From Cladorhizidae sp. MBARI D1340-BT2 (lineage: Eukaryota; Porifera; Demospongiae; Poecilosclerida; Cladorhizidae): a stretch of 64,000 nt of DNA. Position 1 is the stretch's first letter; every line of letters starts with the position of its first letter. The translations under genes were made by a program, and so were the position numbers. Under the pieces are notes generated by a model that saw only the letters and a program-made list of their open reading frames with translations, searched no databases and had not been told where the DNA came from. The stretch covers positions 62,001 through 126,000 of the forward strand of contig JAQNBH010000063.1 in the NCBI GenBank assembly GCA_028752905.1, written 5' to 3'. This document shows, in pieces, positions 1 through 9,089 of this stretch.

Positions 1-33
1 CAAGATAGAGAACACATAGAGAAACCTATCTTG
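1..33. other. 8-bp inverted repeat (hairpin) at start of m1
   Basis: CAAGATAG at 1-8 pairs with CTATCTTG at 26-33 across a 17-base spacer. The same arms and spacer length occur in m3. In m5 the right arm is altered to ctatcatt and in B-type monomers the left arm is caagagag, so those stems are imperfect. Confidence 0.75.
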
Positions 34-70
34 TGATTCTATGTATGCAGAATATACGGATGTTTGGTAT
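1..70 (+). repeat. Monomer m1 (A-type, shortened)
   Basis: This ~90-bp-family monomer has been shortened to 70 bp. It begins with caagatagagaaca and ends with atgtttggtat, matching the ends of m3 and m5. It lacks about 20-25 internal bases that the longer copies carry (the aagtctattcagtgaagtgtg part), going straight from the ctatcttg block to tgcagaatata. It pairs with m2 to form a 164-bp dimer. The same arrangement recurs at the start of every unit. Confidence 0.85.
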
Positions 71-93
71 CAAGAGAGAGAACAGAGAGAGGC
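71..93 (+). other. GAGAG-rich purine tract in m2
   Basis: The first ~22 bases of m2 are almost pure A and G with two (GA)n runs, aagagagagaa and agagagagg. m4 and m6 carry shorter versions. The motif is the one bound by GAGA factor in Drosophila; whether the source organism has such a protein is unknown. Confidence 0.5.
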
Positions 94-164
94 CTACCTT
101 TAGAGCTATATATCAAGTCTATTCAGTGAAGTGTGGAGAATCTATGAAGCTAACATGTTTAGCT
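71..164 (+). repeat. Monomer m2 (B-type)
   Basis: A 94-bp monomer opening with a GA-rich tract (caagagagagaacagagaga) followed by tatcaagtctattcagtgaa and ending gctaacatgtttagct. It differs from A-type monomers in its GA-rich start and in ending with the tttagc block instead of tttggtat. The end resembles the 16-bp palindrome of m4 but lacks one base, so the symmetry is imperfect. T118 changes to A in U66 and U69 only. Confidence 0.85.
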
Positions 165-197
165 CAAGATAGAGAACACTGAGAGATACCTATCTTG
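165..197. other. 8-bp inverted repeat (hairpin) at start of m3
   Basis: CAAGATAG at 165-172 pairs with CTATCTTG at 190-197, again across 17 bases, although the spacer sequence differs from that of m1. Arms kept while the spacer varies hints that the dyad matters, but two copies are weak evidence. Confidence 0.75.
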
Positions 198-243
198 CAA
201 GTCCACTACAGTGAAGTGTGCAGAATATATGGATGTTTGGTAT
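165..243 (+). repeat. Monomer m3 (A-type)
   Basis: A 79-bp A-type monomer: caagatagagaacactgaga, then ctatcttg, caagtccactacagtgaagt, and the end gatgtttggtat. It keeps the tgcagaatatatgg block that m5 carries as tgcataatattatgg or tgcagaatattatgg. It lacks roughly ten bases that m5 has between the ctatc block and caagtcc. It pairs with m4 as a 175-bp dimer. Confidence 0.85.
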
Positions 244-339
244 CAAGAGAGAGCACTTAGAGAGTCCTATCTTAATAGCTATACATCAAGTCTATTCAGT
301 GAAGTGTGGATAATCTACGAAGCTAAACATGTTTAGCAT
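244..339 (+). repeat. Monomer m4 (B-type)
   Basis: A 96-bp B-type monomer, the longest copy. It starts caagagagagcacttagaga, contains ctatcttaatagctatacat and tattcagtgaagtgtgg, and ends with the perfect palindrome gctaaacatgtttagc. Two sparse variants fall here and mark related units: G322 to T in U24 and U29, and C284 to A in U41 and U51. Confidence 0.85.
322..337. other. 16-bp perfect palindrome in m4
   Basis: GCTAAACATGTTTAGC equals its own reverse complement. The corresponding ends of m2 and m6 are imperfect versions (gctaacatgtttagc and gctaacctgtttagc), so perfect symmetry occurs once per unit. In U24 and U29 the first base is T, which shortens the symmetry to 14 bp. It could bind a dimeric protein or extrude as a small cruciform; neither is shown. 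Confidence 0.85.
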
Positions 340-360
340 CAAGTAAGAGTACAATTCATA
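340..360 (+). repeat. Remnant of a monomer cut by the insert
   Basis: The sequence caagtaagagtacaattca followed by TA starts like a monomer (compare caagagagagcac in m4) and then stops abruptly at the insert. Joined across the insert, with one TA removed and the tail at 722-724 added, it reads as a 22-bp stub ending catat directly before m5. The internal part of m5 (gaatcatatcaagtcc) resembles that junction. I infer that a monomer was already truncated, or was damaged at insertion. Confidence 0.55.
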
Positions 361-362
361 AC

Positions 363-372
363 TGCCCTAATT
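363..372 (+). repeat. Left terminal inverted repeat of the insert
   Basis: TGCCCTAATT is the exact reverse complement of 710-719. It lies two bases inside the TA at 359-360. It is conserved in the units I checked. Confidence 0.6.
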
Positions 373-610
373 AACAAGACCAAAGTCCCAGATTTTGTCA
401 ACTGATAGAGAAGGCCCTTATCTGCAACATGTCAACAGATTATCAATAAATGTAGTGGTTTTTCACTGGCAGGCCACCGCTTTGGCAACTGGAAAACGCC
501 AGGAAAGATAGCAAACCTTACCACTTCAAATCACCATAACTTGCTAATACTTAGAGTAATCAAAATTATGGCACGTACAAAAGACAGATAATTAGAAGGG
601 CTATCCGGTG

Positions 611-630
611 ATATAAAAAATTTCTTTTTT
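611..630. other. A-tract/T-tract block inside the insert
   Basis: An A6-T3-C-T6 block preceded by TATA (atataaaaaatttctttttt). Such runs favour intrinsic bending or nucleosome exclusion. T621 becomes A in U2, U22, U31, U42, U44 and U54, and one T is missing in U3, U40 and U50, the only length change in the window. The TATAAAAA at 612-619 resembles a TATA box, but no transcript is in evidence. Confidence 0.6.
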
Positions 631-681
631 GGGTAAAGTGTAGAAAAGTTATGAGCTTTACGGCAAAAAAGCAAGATTTTT

Positions 682-691
682 GGGGAAAAAA
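682..691 (+). other. G-run/A-run block with sliding boundary
   Basis: This 10-base block is G4A6 in U1, G5A5 in U13 and U15, G6A4 in X-type units, and G7A3 in U2, U24 and many right-hand units. Total length is always ten. U29 and U33 have T6G5A4 in place of T5G4A6, again the same total (15). Confidence 0.8.
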
Positions 692-709
692 TGAGAAACA
701 TATAGACCA

Positions 710-719
710 AATTAGGGCA
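710..719 (-). repeat. Right terminal inverted repeat of the insert
   Basis: AATTAGGGCA is the exact reverse complement of 363-372 and is followed after two bases by TA at 722-723. The mirror-image spacing to TA on both sides is the main argument for a transposon end. Confidence 0.6.
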
Positions 720-724
720 AATAT

Positions 725-814
725 CAAGATAGAGAACACATAATGAAACCTATCATTCGAATCATATCAAGTCCATTACAGTGAAGTGTGCATAATATTA
801 TGGATGTTTGATAT
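725..814 (+). repeat. Monomer m5 (A-type)
   Basis: A 90-bp A-type monomer, the most complete of its type: caagatagagaacacataat, ctatcattcgaatcatat, caagtccattacagtgaagt, and the end gatgtttgatat. Position 793 is T in Y-type and all right-hand units, giving a 12-bp palindrome, or G in X-type units. Position 752 is A, changed to G only in U3 and U61. It pairs with m6 as a 185-bp dimer. Confidence 0.85.
791..802. other. 12-bp palindrome in m5, allele-dependent
   Basis: CATAATATTATG is a perfect palindrome in units with T793. Units with G793 read CAGAATATTATG and lose the symmetry. Related monomers m1 and m3 read cagaata, so G is probably ancestral and T derived. Confidence 0.8.
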
Positions 815-817
815 CAA
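808..817. other. 10-bp palindrome at the m5/m6 junction
   Basis: TTGATATCAA is self-complementary and centred on the monomer junction. The other A-to-B junctions read TTTGGTATCAAG, which is not symmetric. Confidence 0.7.
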
Positions 818-909
818 CAGAGAGCACAGGGAGAGACCTATCTTAATAGCTATATATCAAATTTATACAGTGAAGTGTGGAGAATCTATGAAGCTAACCT
901 GTTTAGCAT
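815..909 (+). repeat. Monomer m6 (B-type)
   Basis: A 95-bp B-type monomer: caacagagagcacagggaga, ctatcttaatagctatatat, tatacagtgaagtgtggaga, and the end gctaacctgtttagcat leading into the next unit. Private changes are rare: an A-to-G in U24 (near 21767), G-to-T in U33 (near 29966), and G-to-A in U37 (aacctatttagc, near 33625). Confidence 0.85.
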
Positions 910-1818
910 CAAGATAGAGAACACATAGAGAAACCTATCTTGTGATTCTATGTATGCAGAATATACGGATGTTTGGTATCAAGAGAGAGAACAGAGAGAG
1001 GCCTACCTTTAGAGCTATATATCAAGTCTATTCAGTGAAGTGTGGAGAATCTATGAAGCTAACATGTTTAGCTCAAGATAGAGAACACTGAGAGATACCT
1101 ATCTTGCAAGTCCACTACAGTGAAGTGTGCAGAATATATGGATGTTTGGTATCAAGAGAGAGCACTTAGAGAGTCCTATCTTAATAGCTATACATCAAGT
1201 CTATTCAGTGAAGTGTGGATAATCTACGAAGCTAAACATGTTTAGCATCAAGTAAGAGTACAATTCATAACTGCCCTAATTAACAAGACCAAAGTCCCAG
1301 ATTTTGTCAACTGATAGAGAAGGCCCTTATCTGCAACATGTCAACAGATTATCAATAAATGTAGTGGTTTTTCACTGGCAGGCCACCGCTTTGGCAACTG
1401 GAAAACGCCAGGAAAGATAGCAAACCTTACCACTTCAAATCACCATAACTTGCTAATACTTAGAGTAATCAAAATTATGGCACGTACAAAAGACAGATAA
1501 TTAGAAGGGCTATCCGGTGATATAAAAAAATTCTTTTTTGGGTAAAGTGTAGAAAAGTTATGAGCTTTACGGCAAAAAAGCAAGATTTTTGGGGGGGAAA
1601 TGAGAAACATATAGACCAAATTAGGGCAAATATCAAGATAGAGAACACATAATGAAACCTATCATTCGAATCATATCAAGTCCATTACAGTGAAGTGTGC
1701 ATAATATTATGGATGTTTGATATCAACAGAGAGCACAGGGAGAGACCTATCTTAATAGCTATATATCAAATTTATACAGTGAAGTGTGGAGAATCTATGA
1801 AGCTAACCTGTTTAGCAT

Positions 1819-2726
1819 CAAGATAGAGAACACATAGAGAAACCTATCTTGTGATTCTATGTATGCAGAATATACGGATGTTTGGTATCAAGAGAGAGAA
1901 CAGAGAGAGGCCTACCTTTAGAGCTATATATCAAGTCTATTCAGTGAAGTGTGGAGAATCTATGAAGCTAACATGTTTAGCTCAAGATAGAGAACACTGA
2001 GAGATACCTATCTTGCAAGTCCACTACAGTGAAGTGTGCAGAATATATGGATGTTTGGTATCAAGAGAGAGCACTTAGAGAGTCCTATCTTAATAGCTAT
2101 ACATCAAGTCTATTCAGTGAAGTGTGGATAATCTACGAAGCTAAACATGTTTAGCATCAAGTAAGAGTACAATTCATAACTGCCCTAATTAACAAGACCA
2201 AAGTCCCAGATTTTGTCAACTGATAGAGAAGGCCCTTATCTGCAACATGTCAACAGATTATCAATAAATGTAGTGGTTTTTCACTGGCAGGCCACCGCTT
2301 TGGCAACTGGAAAACGCCAGGAAAGATCGCAAACCTTACCACTTCAAATCACCATAACTTGCTAATACTTAGAGTAATCAAAATTATGGCACGTACAAAA
2401 GACAGATAATTAGAAGGGCTATCCGGTGATATAAAAAATTCTTTTTTGGGTAAAGTGTAGAAAAGTTATGAGCTTTACGGCAAAAAAGCAAGATTTTTGG
2501 GGAAAAAATGAGAAACATATAGACCAAATTAGGGCAAATATCAAGATAGAGAACACATAATGAAACCTGTCATTCGAATCATATCAAGTCCATTACAGTG
2601 AAGTGTGCATAATATTATGGATGTTTGATATCAACAGAGAGCACAGGGAGAGACCTATCTTAATAGCTATATATCAAATTTATACAGTGAAGTGTGGAGA
2701 ATCTATGAAGCTAACCTGTTTAGCAT
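1819..2726 (+). repeat. 908-bp unit U3
   Basis: One T is missing from the A6-T3-C-T6 block, giving aaaaaattctttttt. It also carries G752, shared in this window only with U61. Confidence 0.85.
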
Positions 2727-3635
2727 CAAGATAGAGAACACATAGAGAAACCTATCTTGTGATTCTATGTATGCAGAATATACGGATGTTTGGTATCAAG
2801 AGAGAGAACAGAGAGAGGCCTACCTTTAGAGCTATATATCAAGTCTATTCAGTGAAGTGTGGAGAATCTATGAAGCTAACATGTTTAGCTCAAGATAGAG
2901 AACACTGAGAGATACCTATCTTGCAAGTCCACTACAGTGAAGTGTGCAGAATATATGGATGTTTGGTATCAAGAGAGAGCACTTAGAGAGTCCTATCTTA
3001 ATAGCTATACATCAAGTCTATTCAGTGAAGTGTGGATAATCTACGAAGCTAAACATGTTTAGCATCAAGTAAGAGTACAATTCATAACTGCCCTAATTAA
3101 CAAGACCAAAGTCCCAGATTTTGTCAACTGATAGAGAAGGCCCTTATCTGCAACATGTCAACAGATTATCAATAAATGTAGTGGTTTTTCACTGGCAGGC
3201 CACCGCTTTGGCAACTGGAAAACGCCAGGAAAGATAGCAAACCTTACCACTTCAAATCACCATAACTTGCTAATACTTAGAGTAATCAAAATTTTGGCAC
3301 GTACAAAAGACAGATAATTAAAAGGGCTATCCGATGATATAAAAAATTTCTTTTTTGGGTAAAGTATAGAAAAGTTATGAGCTTTACGGCAAAAAAGCAA
3401 GATTTTTGGGGGGAAAATGAGAAACATATAGACCAAATTAGGGCAAATATCAAGATAGAGAACACATAATGAAACCTATCATTCGAATCATATCAAGTCC
3501 ATTACAGTGAAGTGTGCAGAATATTATGGATGTTTGATATCAACAGAGAGCACAGGGAGAGACCTATCTTAATAGCTATATATCAAATTTATACAGTGAA
3601 GTGTGGAGAATCTATGAAGCTAACCTGTTTAGCAT

Positions 3636-4544
3636 CAAGATAGAGAACACATAGAGAAACCTATCTTGTGATTCTATGTATGCAGAATATACGGATGTTT
3701 GGTATCAAGAGAGAGAACAGAGAGAGGCCTACCTTTAGAGCTATATATCAAGTCTATTCAGTGAAGTGTGGAGAATCTATGAAGCTAACATGTTTAGCTC
3801 AAGATAGAGAACACTGAGAGATACCTATCTTGCAAGTCCACTACAGTGAAGTGTGCAGAATATATGGATGTTTGGTATCAAGAGAGAGCACTTAGAGAGT
3901 CCTATCTTAATAGCTATACATCAAGTCTATTCAGTGAAGTGTGGATAATCTACGAAGCTAAACATGTTTAGCATCAAGTAAGAGTACAATTCATAACTGC
4001 CCTAATTAACAAGACCAAAGTCCCAGATTTTGTCAACTGATAGAGAAGGCCCTTATCTGCAACATGTCAACAGATTATCAATAAATGTAGTGGTTTTTCA
4101 CTGGCAGGCCACCGCTTTGGCAACTGGAAAACGCCAGGAAAGATCGCAAACCTTACCACTTCAAATCACCATAACTTGCTAATACTTAGAGTAATCAAAA
4201 TTATGGCACGTACAAAAGACAGATAATTAGAAGGGCTATCCGGTGATATAAAAAATTTCTTTTTTGGGTAAAGTGTAGAAAAGTTATGAGCTTTACGGCA
4301 AAAAAGCAAGATTTTTGGGGAAAAAATGAGAAACATATAGACCAAATTAGGGCAAATATCAAGATAGAGAACACATAATGAAACCTATCATTCGAATCAT
4401 ATCAAGTCCATTACAGTGAAGTGTGCATAATATTATGGATGTTTGATATCAACAGAGAGCACAGGGAGAGACCTATCTTAATAGCTATATATCAAATTTA
4501 TACAGTGAAGTGTGGAGAATCTATGAAGCTAACCTGTTTAGCAT
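3636..4544 (+). repeat. Example Y-haplotype unit (U5)
   Basis: Carries C510, A568, C572, G595, G608, G640, G4A6 and T793. This allele set is also the background of most units to the right of 27.3 kb. Confidence 0.8.
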
Positions 4545-7500
4545 CAAGATAGAGAACACATAGAGAAACCTATCTTGTGATTCTATGTATGCAGAATATA
4601 CGGATGTTTGGTATCAAGAGAGAGAACAGAGAGAGGCCTACCTTTAGAGCTATATATCAAGTCTATTCAGTGAAGTGTGGAGAATCTATGAAGCTAACAT
4701 GTTTAGCTCAAGATAGAGAACACTGAGAGATACCTATCTTGCAAGTCCACTACAGTGAAGTGTGCAGAATATATGGATGTTTGGTATCAAGAGAGAGCAC
4801 TTAGAGAGTCCTATCTTAATAGCTATACATCAAGTCTATTCAGTGAAGTGTGGATAATCTACGAAGCTAAACATGTTTAGCATCAAGTAAGAGTACAATT
4901 CATAACTGCCCTAATTAACAAGACCAAAGTCCCAGATTTTGTCAACTGATAGAGAAGGCCCTTATCTGCAACATGTCAACAGATTATCAATAAATGTAGT
5001 GGTTTTTCACTGGCAGGCCACCGCTTTGGCAACTGGAAAACGCCAGGAAAGATCGCAAACCTTACCACTTCAAATCACCATAACTTGCTAATACTTAGAG
5101 TAATCAAAATTATGGCACGTACAAAAGACAGATAATTAAAAGGGCTATCCGATGATATAAAAAATTTCTTTTTTGGGTAAAGTGTAGAAAAGTTATGAGC
5201 TTTACGGCAAAAAAGCAAGATTTTTGGGGGGAAAATGAGAAACATATAGACCAAATTAGGGCAAATATCAAGATAGAGAACACATAATGAAACCTATCAT
5301 TCGAATCATATCAAGTCCATTACAGTGAAGTGTGCAGAATATTATGGATGTTTGATATCAACAGAGAGCACAGGGAGAGACCTATCTTAATAGCTATATA
5401 TCAAATTTATACAGTGAAGTGTGGAGAATCTATGAAGCTAACCTGTTTAGCATCAAGATAGAGAACACATAGAGAAACCTATCTTGTGATTCTATGTATG
5501 CAGAATATACGGATGTTTGGTATCAAGAGAGAGAACAGAGAGAGGCCTACCTTTAGAGCTATATATCAAGTCTATTCAGTGAAGTGTGGAGAATCTATGA
5601 AGCTAACATGTTTAGCTCAAGATAGAGAACACTGAGAGATACCTATCTTGCAAGTCCACTACAGTGAAGTGTGCAGAATATATGGATGTTTGGTATCAAG
5701 AGAGAGCACTTAGAGAGTCCTATCTTAATAGCTATACATCAAGTCTATTCAGTGAAGTGTGGATAATCTACGAAGCTAAACATGTTTAGCATCAAGTAAG
5801 AGTACAATTCATAACTGCCCTAATTAACAAGACCAAAGTCCCAGATTTTGTCAACTGATAGAGAAGGCCCTTATCTGCAACATGTCAACAGATTATCAAT
5901 AAATGTAGTGGTTTTTCACTGGCAGGCCACCGCTTTGGCAACTGGAAAACGCCAGGAAAGATAGCAAACCTTACCACTTCAAATCACCATAACTTGCTAA
6001 TACTTAGAGTAATCAAAATTATGGCACGTACAAAAGACAGATAATTAGAAGGGCTATCCGGTGATATAAAAAATTTCTTTTTTGGGTAAAGTGTAGAAAA
6101 GTTATGAGCTTTACGGCAAAAAAGCAAGATTTTTGGGGAAAAAATGAGAAACATATAGACCAAATTAGGGCAAATATCAAGATAGAGAACACATAATGAA
6201 ACCTATCATTCGAATCATATCAAGTCCATTACAGTGAAGTGTGCAGAATATTATGGATGTTTGATATCAACAGAGAGCACAGGGAGAGACCTATCTTAAT
6301 AGCTATATATCAAATTTATACAGTGAAGTGTGGAGAATCTATGAAGCTAACCTGTTTAGCATCAAGATAGAGAACACATAGAGAAACCTATCTTGTGATT
6401 CTATGTATGCAGAATATACGGATGTTTGGTATCAAGAGAGAGAACAGAGAGAGGCCTACCTTTAGAGCTATATATCAAGTCTATTCAGTGAAGTGTGGAG
6501 AATCTATGAAGCTAACATGTTTAGCTCAAGATAGAGAACACTGAGAGATACCTATCTTGCAAGTCCACTACAGTGAAGTGTGCAGAATATATGGATGTTT
6601 GGTATCAAGAGAGAGCACTTAGAGAGTCCTATCTTAATAGCTATACATCAAGTCTATTCAGTGAAGTGTGGATAATCTACGAAGCTAAACATGTTTAGCA
6701 TCAAGTAAGAGTACAATTCATAACTGCCCTAATTAACAAGACCAAAGTCCCAGATTTTGTCAACTGATAGAGAAGGCCCTTATCTGCAACATGTCAACAG
6801 ATTATCAATAAATGTAGTGGTTTTTCACTGGCAGGCCACCGCTTTGGCAACTGGAAAACGCCAGGAAAGATCGCAAACCTTACCACTTCAAATCACCATA
6901 ACTTGCTAATACTTAGAGTAATCAAAATTATGGCACGTACAAAAGACAGATAATTAGAAGGGCTATCCGGTGATATAAAAAATTTCTTTTTTGGGTAAAG
7001 TGTAGAAAAGTTATGAGCTTTACGGCAAAAAAGCAAGATTTTTGGGGAAAAAATGAGAAACATATAGACCAAATTAGGGCAAATATCAAGATAGAGAACA
7101 CATAATGAAACCTATCATTCGAATCATATCAAGTCCATTACAGTGAAGTGTGCATAATATTATGGATGTTTGATATCAACAGAGAGCACAGGGAGAGACC
7201 TATCTTAATAGCTATATATCAAATTTATACAGTGAAGTGTGGAGAATCTATGAAGCTAACCTGTTTAGCATCAAGATAGAGAACACATAGAGAAACCTAT
7301 CTTGTGATTCTATGTATGCAGAATATACGGATGTTTGGTATCAAGAGAGAGAACAGAGAGAGGCCTACCTTTAGAGCTATATATCAAGTCTATTCAGTGA
7401 AGTGTGGAGAATCTATGAAGCTAACATGTTTAGCTCAAGATAGAGAACACTGAGAGATACCTATCTTGCAAGTCCACTACAGTGAAGTGTGCAGAATATA

Positions 7501-9089
7501 TGGATGTTTGGTATCAAGAGAGAGCACTTAGAGAGTCCTATCTTAATAGCTATACATCAAGTCTATTCAGTGAAGTGTGGATAATCTACGAAGCTAAACA
7601 TGTTTAGCATCAAGTAAGAGTACAATTCATAACTGCCCTAATTAACAAGACCAAAGTCCCAGATTTTGTCAACTGATAGAGAAGGCCCTTATCTGCAACA
7701 TGTCAACAGATTATCAATAAATGTAGTGGTTTTTCACTGGCAGGCCACCGCTTTGGCAACTGGAAAACGCCAGGAAAGATCGCAAACCTTACCACTTCAA
7801 ATCACCATAACTTGCTAATACTTAGAGTAATCAAAATTATGGCACGTACAAAAGACAGATAATTAAAAGGGCTATCCGATGATATAAAAAATTTCTTTTT
7901 TGGGTAAAGTGTAGAAAAGTTATGAGCTTTACGGCAAAAAAGCAAGATTTTTGGGGGGAAAATGAGAAACATATAGACCAAATTAGGGCAAATATCAAGA
8001 TAGAGAACACATAATGAAACCTATCATTCGAATCATATCAAGTCCATTACAGTGAAGTGTGCAGAATATTATGGATGTTTGATATCAACAGAGAGCACAG
8101 GGAGAGACCTATCTTAATAGCTATATATCAAATTTATACAGTGAAGTGTGGAGAATCTATGAAGCTAACCTGTTTAGCATCAAGATAGAGAACACATAGA
8201 GAAACCTATCTTGTGATTCTATGTATGCAGAATATACGGATGTTTGGTATCAAGAGAGAGAACAGAGAGAGGCCTACCTTTAGAGCTATATATCAAGTCT
8301 ATTCAGTGAAGTGTGGAGAATCTATGAAGCTAACATGTTTAGCTCAAGATAGAGAACACTGAGAGATACCTATCTTGCAAGTCCACTACAGTGAAGTGTG
8401 CAGAATATATGGATGTTTGGTATCAAGAGAGAGCACTTAGAGAGTCCTATCTTAATAGCTATACATCAAGTCTATTCAGTGAAGTGTGGATAATCTACGA
8501 AGCTAAACATGTTTAGCATCAAGTAAGAGTACAATTCATAACTGCCCTAATTAACAAGACCAAAGTCCCAGATTTTGTCAACTGATAGAGAAGGCCCTTA
8601 TCTGCAACATGTCAACAGATTATCAATAAATGTAGTGGTTTTTCACTGGCAGGCCACCGCTTTGGCAACTGGAAAACGCCAGGAAAGATAGCAAACCTTA
8701 CCACTTCAAATCACCATAACTTGCTAATACTTAGAGTAATCAAAATTATGGCACGTACAAAAGACAGATAATTAGAAGGGCTATCCGGTGATATAAAAAA
8801 TTTCTTTTTTGGGTAAAGTGTAGAAAAGTTATGAGCTTTACGGCAAAAAAGCAAGATTTTTGGGGAAAAAATGAGAAACATATAGACCAAATTAGGGCAA
8901 ATATCAAGATAGAGAACACATAATGAAACCTATCATTCGAATCATATCAAGTCCATTACAGTGAAGTGTGCATAATATTATGGATGTTTGATATCAACAG
9001 AGAGCACAGGGAGAGACCTATCTTAATAGCTATATATCAAATTTATACAGTGAAGTGTGGAGAATCTATGAAGCTAACCTGTTTAGCAT

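Larger units (their letters stand above)
361..721. mobile_element. MITE-like insert fixed in every satellite unit
   Basis: This ~361-bp segment shows no similarity to the surrounding monomers. Its ends carry inverted repeats, TGCCCTAATT at 363-372 and AATTAGGGCA at 710-719, a perfect 10-base match. Each repeat lies exactly two bases from a TA (359-360 and 722-723), which fits a TA target-site duplication as made by Tc1/mariner-type transposases. It has no coding capacity, so it would be a non-autonomous miniature element. Because every unit carries it at the same place, insertion came before amplification of the present array. The two outermost bases do not pair (AC versus TT), and the superfamily cannot be fixed from 10 bp. 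It could instead be unrelated DNA captured by recombination. The same segment lies at unit positions 361-721 throughout the window. Confidence 0.5.
1..909 (+). repeat. Reference unit U1 (composite satellite unit)
   Basis: This is the first complete unit, used as the coordinate frame for all variant positions given here. In order it holds m1 (1-70), m2 (71-164), m3 (165-243), m4 (244-339), a short monomer remnant (340-360), a ~361-bp MITE-like insert (361-721), the tail of the remnant (722-724), m5 (725-814) and m6 (815-909). The length is divisible by three, so a frame open across a unit would stay open through the array, but all six frames carry stops. U1 carries A510, A568, C572, G595, G608, G640, G4A6 at 682-691 and T793, which is the Y haplotype. 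The strand assignment is arbitrary because there is no gene to orient it. Confidence 0.95.

Noticed and set aside
445..450. Polyadenylation signal AATAAA
   Set aside because: An isolated hexamer in AT-rich sequence without a transcript or coding region.
612..619. TATA box (tataaaaa)
   Set aside because: It lies in an A/T-run block with no gene downstream. In AT-rich satellite such a match is expected.
361..721. hAT, piggyBac or PIF/Harbinger origin of the insert
   Set aside because: I found no 8-bp duplication, no TTAA directly outside the ends and no 3-bp TWA duplication that fits both sides. TA with symmetric two-base spacing fits best, though the family remains open.
755..765. Pol III B-box-like sequence (attcgaatca) in m5
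   Set aside because: It matches the TTCGAATC core, but there is no A box upstream, no tRNA fold and no T-run terminator at a fitting distance. It is probably chance.
1..909. CENP-B box or primate alpha satellite
   Set aside because: There is no 17-bp match to the CENP-B box pattern (the only TTCG-containing site, in m5, lacks the CGGG part), and the monomers are not 171 bp.
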